64,000 nucleotides of DNA from Planctomycetota bacterium. GTDB lineage: Bacteria > Planctomycetota > B15-G4 > SIAN01. The stretch covers positions 62,001 through 126,000 of the forward strand of contig JAEUIC010000020.1 of assembly GCA_016795285.1 (NCBI GenBank), written 5' to 3'. The notes beneath the pieces were generated by a model, which saw only the letters and a list, made by a program, of their open reading frames with translations, was not told the origin of the DNA and made no database searches. Positions within the stretch are counted from its first letter, which is position 1; each line of letters starts with the position of its first letter. Positions 24,557 through 32,186 of this stretch are shown here, piece by piece. The position numbers and the translations under genes are program-made.

Positions 24557-25977
24557 GGCGGCGTGTGGCGCACGGGTTGCCGTTCTTGCTGGCGGGCTGC
24601 ACGGTCGGCCCCGACTACGCGCCGCCGCAGCCGGCGCTGCCGAGCGCCTACGCCGCTGCTGCCGGCGGCGCGGGCGATGCGAGCAGCGCCGAGGTCGCGG
24701 CGGTGGCCGAGCCGCTGCCGCGCGATTGGTGGCTCGAGTTCCGCGACCCGACGCTCGCCCTGCTGGTGGAGCAGGCGCTCGTGCGCAGCCCCGACCTGCG
24801 CGTCGCGGCGGCGCGCGTGCGCGAGGCGCGGGCGCTGCAGGGCGTCGCGCTCGGGCCGCAGCTGCCCGAGGTCGGCGCGAACGCCGCGGCCACCCGCAGC
24901 CGGCGCGCCGAGGAGGGCTCCTTCTTCCCGATCCCGCGCAGCGTGCAGCGCGAGTCGAGCCTCTGGGAGGCGGGCTTCGACGCGAGCTACGAGTTCGACC
25001 TCTTCGGCCGCGTCGAGCGGACCGTCGAGGCGGCTGGCGCCGACGTCGCGGCAGCGGAAGCGGCGGCCGATGGCGCCGCGCTCACGCTGGTGGCCGAAGT
25101 GGCGCGCCGCTACGTCGAGCTGCGCGCCGCGCAGCAGCGCCTCGCGCTGGCAGGCCGTCACCTCTCGCTGCAGGAGGAGGATGGGGCGGTCGCGCGGGCG
25201 CGCGCGGCGGCCGGCGTCGCCGACTCGCTCGCCGCCGACGAGGCCGATGCCGCGGCGCGCGCCACCGAGGCGACGCTGCCGCGCCTCGCGCGCGAGGTCG
25301 AGCTCGCCCGCCACCAGCTCGCCACGCTGCTGGCGCTGCCGCCCGCCGAGCTGCCGGGAGCGCTGCGCGACGCCGCGAGCGCGCTGCCCTCGCCGCCGCC
25401 GATCGCCGCCGGCGTCCCGGCCGCGCTGCTCGCGAAGCGGCCCGACCTGCGGCGCGCCGAGCGCGAACTCGCCGCCGCGACCGCGCGCGTCGGCATCGCG
25501 ACCGCCGACCTCTATCCGCGCCTCACGCTGAACGGCGGGCTCGGCCTCGAGAGTCTGCGCATCGGCACGCTCGGCGAGACGGGCAGCTCGACCTGGAGCG
25601 TCGGGCCGGCGCTCGACTGGCCGCTCTTCCAGAACGGACGGCTGCGCCAGGCGATCGCCGCGGCCGACGCGCGCGTCGAGCAGGCGGCCGCGCGCTTCGA
25701 GCAGGCGGTGATCGGGGCGCTCGTTGAGGTGGAGGACGCGTTGTCGGCGCGCGCGCGCGAAGGCGAGCGGCGCAGCGCGCTGGCCGCCGCGAAGGACGCC
25801 GCGCAACGCGCGCTCGACTCGAGCCGCGCCCTCTTCGCGCGCGGGCTGGTCGACTCGCTCCACGTGATCCACGCCGAGGAGCGGCTGCTGTCGACCGCCG
25901 ACGAGGAGGTGCTGGCCGCGAGCGGCGAACTGCTGGCGGCGATCGCGCTGGCGAAGGCGCTCGGCGGCGGGGGGTGA
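24553..25977 (+). CDS. Outer-membrane efflux lipoprotein (NodT/TolC family)
   Basis: This 474-residue outer-membrane factor has a lipoprotein signal ending LLAGC-T (Cys about residue 16) and the family's GPDYAPP start, then WWLEFRDPTL and two repeated coiled-coil OEP halves (SLWEAGFDASYEFDLFGRVERTVEA and LTLNGGLGLESL). It exports material to the outside together with the adaptor and ABC unit. The ATG overlaps the hlyD-like stop by 4 nt. It is the last gene of the operon and converges on 25988-26887 with 10 bases between. Confidence 0.92.
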   Translation: MRRRVAHGLPFLLAGCTVGPDYAPPQPALPSAYAAAAGGAGDASSAEVAAVAEPLPRDWWLEFRDPTLALLVEQALVRSPDLRVAAARVREARALQGVALGPQLPEVGANAAATRSRRAEEGSFFPIPRSVQRESSLWEAGFDASYEFDLFGRVERTVEAAGADVAAAEAAADGAALTLVAEVARRYVELRAAQQRLALAGRHLSLQEEDGAVARARAAAGVADSLAADEADAAARATEATLPRLAREVELARHQLATLLALPPAELPGALRDAASALPSPPPIAAGVPAALLAKRPDLRRAERELAAATARVGIATADLYPRLTLNGGLGLESLRIGTLGETGSSTWSVGPALDWPLFQNGRLRQAIAAADARVEQAAARFEQAVIGALVEVEDALSARAREGERRSALAAAKDAAQRALDSSRALFARGLVDSLHVIHAEERLLSTADEEVLAASGELLAAIALAKALGGGG

Positions 25978-25987
25978 TCGGCGCGGG

Positions 25988-26887
25988 CTAGTCGGCCGCG
26001 GGCGCGCCGTCCGCCACGCTCGCCTCGGCGCCACCGCTCGCGCCGCCGCCGGCCTCGGGCGCGATCGTCTCGATGAAGCCGGCCGCGTTCGGGTGGCCGC
26101 CGCCGCCGCGCCGCTTGGCGATCTCGGCGACGTTGATGCCGCTCCCCTCGTGCGAGCGGAGGCTCCAGATGCGCCGCCCGCCCGTCTCGAAGACGATCGC
26201 GACGAACGGGTGGTGCGGCGCGAGGCGCCCGCCGATCTCGCTCTGCAGCACGCAGCTCGTGACCACGGGGATGCGATGCCCCTCGAAGTCGGTCATGCGC
26301 ACGCGGCTCGCGGCCGTCTCGATCAGGCGGTTCTTGTAGCGCAGGATCGGCCGCCCTTCGGCGACCAGCGCGTCGATCCCCTTCTTCAGGATCTTGTCCC
26401 ACGTCTTGAACGAGCGCGAATAGCTCTGCAGCGCCGCCGACACCTCCTGGCTGTCGGGCAGCTTCCAGCGCCAGAGGTCCTTGTCCTCGACGTAGCCGAG
26501 CAGCCACGGCCGCGGCTCGCCCGGGAAGAAGAAGTCCCAGGTCAGCGTGCAGCCGGCGCGCGTCAGGTCGAACTGCGCGAAGTCGAGCCCCGCGAGGTCC
26601 TGCTGCGCCGTCAAGTGGTGGTCGAGCACGAGCAGCGAACTCGCGCGCTCTTTCATCTCGATCAGCTGCTGGCGCGGGAAGCTGAAGTCGAGGATCAGCA
26701 CGTCGCGCCCCTCGACCGGCCAGCGCAGCGGTTCGCCGAACTGGATGGCGTGGTACTCGCCGGCGCCGCCGAAGCGCTGGAAGGCGACCCAAGCGGCCGC
26801 GAAGCCGTCGAGGCACTGGCCGTGGTACAGGACGAGAGGTTTCAGGACGAGCTCCGCGAAGGGGCGCTCATTGTGCCGCGCGACCAC
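25988..26887 (-). CDS. DHH/DHHA1-family phosphoesterase-like protein
   Basis: This 299-residue protein has an N-terminal DHH-like part (VLYHGQCLDGFAAAW, VLILDFSF, LLVLDHHLTA) and the C-terminal DHHA1 signature RGGGGHPNAAGF. Family members hydrolyse phosphodiester bonds in small nucleotides or single-stranded nucleic acids using Mn ions. The first DHH motif is replaced by CLDG, as in other oligoribonuclease-like or NrnA-like relatives that act as a distinct subgroup. The start is uncertain: I chose GTG at 26885-26887, and a GTG at 26951-26953 gives 22 more residues of poor quality. The C-terminal 25 residues are Ala/Gly-rich and probably disordered. Confidence 0.82.
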   Translation of the reverse strand: MVARHNERPFAELVLKPLVLYHGQCLDGFAAAWVAFQRFGGAGEYHAIQFGEPLRWPVEGRDVLILDFSFPRQQLIEMKERASSLLVLDHHLTAQQDLAGLDFAQFDLTRAGCTLTWDFFFPGEPRPWLLGYVEDKDLWRWKLPDSQEVSAALQSYSRSFKTWDKILKKGIDALVAEGRPILRYKNRLIETAASRVRMTDFEGHRIPVVTSCVLQSEIGGRLAPHHPFVAIVFETGGRRIWSLRSHEGSGINVAEIAKRRGGGGHPNAAGFIETIAPEAGGGASGGAEASVADGAPAAD

Positions 26888-27240
26888 GCCGCCGCCGCCG
26901 CGCGAATCCCCCGCGCCTCGTCCACGTCGCGATTCGAACCGCGCCACGCGCACTCGAACCCGTCGCTTGCCGTTCGGAACGCCACCCGTCCACCGCTCCG
27001 CGCGAGCCGCGCGCAGCGCGCTCGCGCTCGCGCTCCCCCCGGATCAGCTGCGAACGGCGCGTCCTCCACCGCTCCCGCTGTCGTCCGCGCTCCGCGCCGT
27101 TCGTCCGCTGCATCGCCGTTTCGCCCGCGAGCGCGTCCCCGCGCTCGTCTGAGCGATGGAGAAGTTCAGCTGCGACGGCGCCATGGCGAAACCGTTCCGC
27201 TCGTCTGCGCCGTTCGCGGCGCCGTCGTCAGCTGCAACGC
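26888..27240. other. Gene-free spacer with repeats and an inverted repeat
   Basis: About 350 bases lie between the start of the DHH-like gene and the end of the SGNH gene, both on the minus strand. I see no convincing gene. Three copies of TCAGCTGC-type sequence occur (27044-27060, 27166-27182, 27228-27240). The last two form an inverted repeat with the core CAGCTG plus CGACGGCGCC. A GCGCTCGCGCTC-type low-complexity run lies at about 27018-27035. Confidence 0.5.
27167..27234 (-). terminator. Long inverted repeat after the SGNH-DUF5989 gene
   Basis: CAGCTGCGACGGCGCC (27167-27182) is the reverse complement of GGCGCCGTCG-CAGCTG at 27218-27234 apart from one inserted T. The loop is 35 nt. It lies 7-75 bases past the stop of the minus-strand operon and could stop or stabilise the transcript. 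No T-run is visible. Confidence 0.45.
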
Positions 27241-28851
27241 TCAAAACAGCGTGTAGATGAACGGCGCGATGAACGGCGAGCTGCTCGCCACCACCAGCAG
27301 TCCGCCGATCGACAGCATCACCACCAGCAGCGGGATCATGTACCAGAGGCCGCGGCGCAGGAACGCGCCGTAGACCTCGCCGATGATCGAGAGCTTCGGG
27401 CCCATCTTGAACAGCAGGAAGCCGCCGAAGCCGACCAGCAGCGCGATGCCGACGTAGCGGCCGATGCGCGGGCCGAGCAGCCCGATCAGCTCGCCGAAGC
27501 CCAGCACGATCGCCACCACGACCGCGATCATCACGCCGACCTGCAGGAACGCGGCCAGCGCCGGCTCGTCGCGGTTGGTGCGCGCGTAGAGGGTCGAGAG
27601 CAGCAGCCAGAGCGCGCCGATCACGAACGGCCAGCGCGGCAGCGGCTTCTCCGGCACGAAGTCGAACGCGGCGTCGCCCTTCGCCGTCGGCGCGCCGCCG
27701 AGCAGCCCGGGGCTCGCGAGCGCGTCGTAGAGCTGCCGGCCGAGCACGCGCGAGCCGGCCGGGTTCAGGTGCCAGTCCTTCTCGAAGTAGACCTTGGCGC
27801 CCTCCTTCGCCGCCGCGGCCAGCGCCGGCTTCGGATCGAGCGTCGCGATGCCGGCGGCCGCCGCCAGCGCGAGCGCCTTCTGCGCCGGCGACTGCGGATC
27901 GACCGCGTCGGGAGCGACGCCGCGCTCCTTGCACCAGCGCTCGAGCGCGCCGGGCTCGACCTCCTCGCGGGTCGGGATCGCCACCAGGAGGAGCTTGGCG
28001 TCCTTCTCGTCGCACGACTGCTTCAGCGCGCGGAACGCGGCGGCGGTGCGCGCCCACGCATCGGCGACGCCGGCCGGCGGGGTGCGCAGCATCACGACCT
28101 CGTCCATCGGCATCGCGATCGAGCCGTCCTGGAAGCCGAGCTCCTTGCCGTAGCGCATCGACGTCTGCAGCGTGTCGACCAGCCCGAACAGCGCCGTGCG
28201 CGTCGCGAGCCAGCCGCGGCGCGGCGCGGCGAGGGCGGGCGCCGGCTCGAGCGAGCCGTCGAGCGCGAAGCGGGGCTTCGGCGTCCCCGAGTAGCTCTTC
28301 TGGCCGTTCATCCAGACGTCGTTCTGGAAGAAGCAGGCGACCACCACGTCGGGCGCGAACGAGAAGCCCTCGCGGCGCAGCCACGCGACCTCCTGGTCGG
28401 TGGCGTACCCCTCGGTGCCGCCGTTCAGCACCTGCACGTTGCGGCCGTCGGCGACCAGCGCCCGCTCGACGAGGTCGACGAAGTGGTCGTGGCGCTCGAC
28501 GGTGTAGCCGAGCACGAACGAGTCGCCGACCACCAGCACGCGCTGCGCGCCGGCCGGCTTCTCGCGGGTGAGGTCGGCGTCGTCGCGCAGGCCGAGCGAG
28601 TTGATCGTGAAGGTGACGTCGAACTCGCCGGTCACCTTGCGGGTCGACTCGTCCTTGCGCTTGGCCCAGCCGAGCTCCGGGTCGGGCTCGTTGATGGTCA
28701 CCACCGGCCGCAGCCCCGAGAGGCGCAGGATCCCCTCGAGCGCGAGCGCCAGCAGCAGCAGCGTCATCACCCAGCCGAGCAGCACGCCCAGCGCGCCGCC
28801 GCGCTCGCCGCGCCGCGGCAGCGCCGTCGTGGATCGATCGCGACCGCTCAC
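27241..28851 (-). CDS. SGNH-hydrolase protein fused to a DUF5989-like membrane tail
   Basis: This 536-residue protein has one N-terminal helix (GVLLGWVMTLLLLALALEG), then an SGNH/GDSL-like domain with VVGDSFVLGY (Gly-Asp-Ser at 109-111), NGGTEGYATDQEVAWL, and DWHLNPAGSRVLG carrying the Asp-x-x-His pair. Four C-terminal helices (from about residue 435) end in the DUF5989 signature PFIYTLF. DUF5989 proteins are usually short separate proteins beside carbamoyltransferase genes; here the unit is fused to the hydrolase. GTG at 28849-28851 overlaps the carbamoyltransferase stop (GTGA). I infer modification of an envelope glycan, perhaps acyl transfer or removal. Confidence 0.78.
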   Translation of the reverse strand: MSGRDRSTTALPRRGERGGALGVLLGWVMTLLLLALALEGILRLSGLRPVVTINEPDPELGWAKRKDESTRKVTGEFDVTFTINSLGLRDDADLTREKPAGAQRVLVVGDSFVLGYTVERHDHFVDLVERALVADGRNVQVLNGGTEGYATDQEVAWLRREGFSFAPDVVVACFFQNDVWMNGQKSYSGTPKPRFALDGSLEPAPALAAPRRGWLATRTALFGLVDTLQTSMRYGKELGFQDGSIAMPMDEVVMLRTPPAGVADAWARTAAAFRALKQSCDEKDAKLLLVAIPTREEVEPGALERWCKERGVAPDAVDPQSPAQKALALAAAAGIATLDPKPALAAAAKEGAKVYFEKDWHLNPAGSRVLGRQLYDALASPGLLGGAPTAKGDAAFDFVPEKPLPRWPFVIGALWLLLSTLYARTNRDEPALAAFLQVGVMIAVVVAIVLGFGELIGLLGPRIGRYVGIALLVGFGGFLLFKMGPKLSIIGEVYGAFLRRGLWYMIPLLVVMLSIGGLLVVASSSPFIAPFIYTLF

Positions 28852-30641
28852 GAGAGCATCTCCGTCACGGTGTCGCCGTCGTGGCGCAGCGCGAACTTGG
28901 TGCGCTTCAGGATCTTCTTGGCGTCTTTCTGCACGATGTAGTTCTGCAGGAAGAGCACGTCCATGCCCGACAGTGAGAAGGTGTTGAAGGCGTGCGACGG
29001 GTCCTCGACGATCGGCTCGCCCTTCAGGTTGAAGCTGGTGTTGAGGATCACCGGGTAGCCCGAGCCCTGCCCGAACCGCTCGATCATCTTGTAGTAGCCC
29101 GGGTTGGTCTCTTCGTAGACGGTCTGCAGGCGCGCGGTGCCGTCGACGTGGGTGATCGAGTCGAGGTGCTGCTTCTTGTTCTCGTGGACCGGGGCGACGT
29201 AGAGCATGAAGCGGTAGGGGTAGTGCTTCGCCGGATCCTCGATGTCGAAGAACTCCGCGGCGCGATCGTGCGTCACCGAGGGCGCGAACGGGCGGAACGC
29301 CTCGCGGAACTTGATCTTCGAGTTGACGTTCTCCTTCATGTCCTTGCGGCCGGGGTCGGCGATGATCGAGCGCGCGCCGAGCGCGCGCGGGCCCCACTCG
29401 AAGCGGCCGCGGAACCAGCCGCCGACCTTGCCCGCCGCCATCTCCTCGGCGGCCCGCGTGTAGAAGCGGTCGTCGTCCTCGATGAACTCGTACTTGATGT
29501 CGTTCTGCTTCAGGAACGTCTCGATCTGGCCGTGGTCGTACTCGCTGCCGAGGTAGGCGTGGTCGAGCGCCGGCGCCTTCTTCTCCTGGCCGAGCACGTC
29601 GTGGTAGCCCCACATCGCCGCGCCGACCGCGCCGCCGTCGTCGCCCGCGGCCGGGTGGATGTAGATCTCCTCGAACGGCGTGTTGCGCAGCACGATGTGG
29701 TTGGCGACGCAGTTCAGCCCGACGCCGCCCGCGATGCAGAGCTTCTTCAGGCCGGTCTCGCGGTGCAGGTAGGTCGCCATCTTGAGGAGGATCTCCTCGG
29801 TGACCTTCTGGATGCTGGCGGCGACGTCGCAATAGAACGGGTCGAGCGTCTTGTCCTCGTGCTTGCGGTCGCGCGGCGGCTGGCCCATCACCTCGGAGAA
29901 CTTGGCCGAGAGCGTCGTGGTGGGCGACCAGTGGTAGCTGAAGTGGCTCATGTCGTGCCACAGCGAGCCGTCGTCGCCGATCTTGATCATCTTCTTGATG
30001 CGGTCGACGTACTTCGGCTGGCCGTAGGGCGCCATGCCCATCAGCTTGTACTCGCCCTCGTTCACCTCGAAGCCGCAGTAGGCGGTGAAGGCGCTGTAGA
30101 GCAGCCCGACCGAGTGGGGGAAGCGCATCTCCTTCACGATCTTGATGCGGTTGCCCTTGCCGACGCCGAGCGTGCCGGTGGTCCACTCGCCGGCGCCGTC
30201 GACCGTGAGGATCGCGGCATGGTCGTAGGGCGAGGTGTAGTAGCTCGACGCCGCGTGCGACATGTGGTGGTCGGCGAAGACGATCTTCTCCGCCTTCACG
30301 CCGAGCCGCTTCTTCAGCAGGTCCTTGATCCAGAGCTTCTTCGTGAGCCAGGTGTGCATCGACTCGCGGAACACCGCCCAGCTGCGCGGGAAGGTGGAGA
30401 ACGCGGTGGTGAGGATGCGCTCCATCTTCACGATCGGCTTCTCGTAGAAGACGATCAGGTCGACGTCCTGCAGCGTGATGCCGGCGCGCTTCAGGCAGAA
30501 GTCGATGGCGAGGCCCGGGAAGCCCGAGTCGTGCTTGATCCGGCTGAAGCGCTCCTCCTCGGCGGCCGCGACGATGCGACCGTCCTGCACGAGGGCCGCC
30601 GACGAGTCGTGGTAGTAGAACGAGAGTCCGAGGACGTACAT
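28848..30641 (-). CDS. Carbamoyltransferase (NodU/CmcH family)
   Basis: This 597-residue enzyme should transfer a carbamoyl group from carbamoyl phosphate to a hydroxyl on a sugar or other small molecule. The N-terminal Kae1-like domain shows LGLSFYYHDSSAALV and ADHHMSHAASSYY with TVDGAGEW. The C-terminal YrdC-like domain has RFEWGPRALGARSI and a conserved LNTSFN ending. All key motifs are present and the length is normal. It lies between a small membrane protein and the SGNH-DUF5989 gene, joined by 1-nt and overlapping junctions. Characterised relatives decorate Nod factors, antibiotics and nucleotide sugars; the acceptor here is unknown. Confidence 0.95.
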   Translation of the reverse strand: MYVLGLSFYYHDSSAALVQDGRIVAAAEEERFSRIKHDSGFPGLAIDFCLKRAGITLQDVDLIVFYEKPIVKMERILTTAFSTFPRSWAVFRESMHTWLTKKLWIKDLLKKRLGVKAEKIVFADHHMSHAASSYYTSPYDHAAILTVDGAGEWTTGTLGVGKGNRIKIVKEMRFPHSVGLLYSAFTAYCGFEVNEGEYKLMGMAPYGQPKYVDRIKKMIKIGDDGSLWHDMSHFSYHWSPTTTLSAKFSEVMGQPPRDRKHEDKTLDPFYCDVAASIQKVTEEILLKMATYLHRETGLKKLCIAGGVGLNCVANHIVLRNTPFEEIYIHPAAGDDGGAVGAAMWGYHDVLGQEKKAPALDHAYLGSEYDHGQIETFLKQNDIKYEFIEDDDRFYTRAAEEMAAGKVGGWFRGRFEWGPRALGARSIIADPGRKDMKENVNSKIKFREAFRPFAPSVTHDRAAEFFDIEDPAKHYPYRFMLYVAPVHENKKQHLDSITHVDGTARLQTVYEETNPGYYKMIERFGQGSGYPVILNTSFNLKGEPIVEDPSHAFNTFSLSGMDVLFLQNYIVQKDAKKILKRTKFALRHDGDTVTEMLS

Positions 30642-30642
30642 G

Positions 30643-30936
30643 TCAGTCCTGCCTCCGCGCGCGCTCGAGGGTGTCGTTGGCGCGCGTCCACGCGTTCCAG
30701 GAGCTGCCGCGCCACCGCTTGATGCGCAGCGGATCGGCGAACAGCGACAGCAGGATCCCGGCCGGCCCGACCAGCGTGACGTAGAGCGCCGTGAGGATGA
30801 CCCGCGACATCATGTGGCCGAACCGCTCGGTGAAGCGGTGCAGCCGTTGCATGGCGGTGAGGGGCGGCGGCGGCGGCTCGACGGGGGCCGCGGGCGCCGC
30901 AGGGGCGGCATCGGACACGCAGGGCTCCTGGGGCAT
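30643..30936 (-). CDS. Small membrane protein of the carbamoyltransferase cluster
   Basis: This 97-residue protein begins with a Pro/Ala-rich, probably disordered tract (DAAPAAPAAPVEPPPPP). It has one to two helices (VILTALYVTLVGPAGILLSLF) and ends WNAWTRANDTLERARRQD. Proteins with this WWYVTLVGPxGxL...W layout often accompany carbamoyltransferases beside SxtJ-like and DUF5989 proteins. I chose ATG at 30934-30936. It is one base from the next start, so the three genes form one unit. Confidence 0.7.
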   Translation of the reverse strand: MPQEPCVSDAAPAAPAAPVEPPPPPLTAMQRLHRFTERFGHMMSRVILTALYVTLVGPAGILLSLFADPLRIKRWRGSSWNAWTRANDTLERARRQD

Positions 30937-30977
30937 CCGCTCGTCGGGCGACGAAGGCGGCGGAATGAGGGCGGCGG

Positions 30978-30983
30978 ACGATA
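30978..30983 (-). promoter_or_regulatory. Extended -10 box of the carbamoyltransferase operon
   Basis: TGC-TATCGT on the minus strand, followed by CCGCCGCCC, 41 bases before the ATG at 30936. The TGn extension makes up for the lack of a -35 match. It lies in a 157-base spacer after the GT4 gene. Confidence 0.45.
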
Positions 30984-31093
30984 GCACGCCCTTGCATCGG
31001 GCGACCGGCGGTGCGCCCCGCAGTCGATCGTGAAGAAAGTTCGTCGGATCGGGGCCGCCGGCCCGCGATCGGACGAGCGATCGGGCGCGCGCT

Positions 31094-32179
31094 TCAGCTG
31101 GCCGGCTCGACCGGGAGCGCAGCGGTCGCGGTGGCGTAGGCGGCGAGCGTCTCCTCGGCCATCGCATGCAGCGGGAACTGCTCGCGGACGTCGTGCAGCG
31201 CGGCGCGGCCGAGGCGGCGTCGCTCGAGCGGCGCGTCGAGCAGCCCGCGGATCCGCTCGGCGAGCTCGGCCGGGCTGCCGCGCGGGACGAGCAATCCGTT
31301 CTCGCCGTCGCGCACGAAGGCGACCACGCCGCCGACGCCGGTGCAGATGATCGCGCGCGCCTGCGCCATGGCCGACAGGATGAAGATCCCGTGCCCCTCG
31401 CTCTCGCCGACCGAGACGAAGACGTCGATCGGCCGGAAGAGGTCGGCGAGCCGCGCACGCGGCAGCGCGAAGGTGACGTGCGCCGCGAGACCGAGCTCGC
31501 GCACGCGGCGGCGCAGCTCCGCCTCCTGCGGCCCTTCGCCGACGATCAGGAAGGTCGCCTTGCCGCCCGCGTCGAGCACCAGCTTCGCCGCGGCGAGGAA
31601 GGTCTCGAGGCCGCGGCCGGGCGCGAGCCGGCCGACCGTGCCGACCACCGGCAGCTCGCCGGCGGGCGGCGGCTCGTCGTCGAGCGCCGAGAGGCTCGCC
31701 GCGACGCCGTTCGGGATCACCGAGATGCGCTCGCGCGGGAAGCGGCCGGTGGTGACCAGCGCCTGCCGCACGTCCTCGCTCACCGCGATGGCGTGGGTGG
31801 TGGCGCCGGGCGCGCGGCGCAGCGGCGCTTGCAGCGGCGTGTGGACCGTCACCACGTCGGGGACGCCGAGCTGCTGCGCGATCAGCGAGCCGATCGTCGC
31901 GAGCGGATGGCTCTGCGCGTGGATCAGCTCGGGATCGAAGTCGCGCGCCAGCTCGAGCAGCGTCGGCAGGTAGAGCAGGTCGCGCCACAGCGGCCCGTGC
32001 ACCGGCGCGCGGATCGTGTCGAGGTCCTGGTCCTCGAGCGCCGCCTCGAGGATGCCGCCCGGCGTCATCACCGCGACCTTGTGGCCGCGCAGCTTGAGCT
32101 CGCGCGCGAGGCTCACCGTGTAGACGCTGGTGCCGCGCAGCGAGAGGGGGGCCGAGAGCAGCAGGATGCGATCGGCCAT
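31094..32179 (-). CDS. GT4 glycosyltransferase
   Basis: This 361-residue cytosolic glycosyltransferase has GT-B fold: the N-terminal SLRGTSVYTVSLARELKLRGH half, the linker ISVIPNGV, the VGTVGRLAPGRGLETFLAAAKL strand-loop and the C-terminal nucleotide-sugar half. The usual E-x7-E is altered: ESEGHGIFILSAMA has Ser where most family members have the second Glu. The donor sugar cannot be named. It is 7 bases after the exporter gene, so the kinase, exporter and glycosyltransferase are probably one operon for an envelope glycolipid. Confidence 0.88.
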   Translation of the reverse strand: MADRILLLSAPLSLRGTSVYTVSLARELKLRGHKVAVMTPGGILEAALEDQDLDTIRAPVHGPLWRDLLYLPTLLELARDFDPELIHAQSHPLATIGSLIAQQLGVPDVVTVHTPLQAPLRRAPGATTHAIAVSEDVRQALVTTGRFPRERISVIPNGVAASLSALDDEPPPAGELPVVGTVGRLAPGRGLETFLAAAKLVLDAGGKATFLIVGEGPQEAELRRRVRELGLAAHVTFALPRARLADLFRPIDVFVSVGESEGHGIFILSAMAQARAIICTGVGGVVAFVRDGENGLLVPRGSPAELAERIRGLLDAPLERRRLGRAALHDVREQFPLHAMAEETLAAYATATAALPVEPAS

Positions 32180-32186
32180 CGCCGCC

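Noticed and set aside
26888-27240. Short open frames in the gene-free spacer as genes
   Set aside because: They are Arg/Ala-rich, lack ribosome-binding sites and overlap the inverted repeats.
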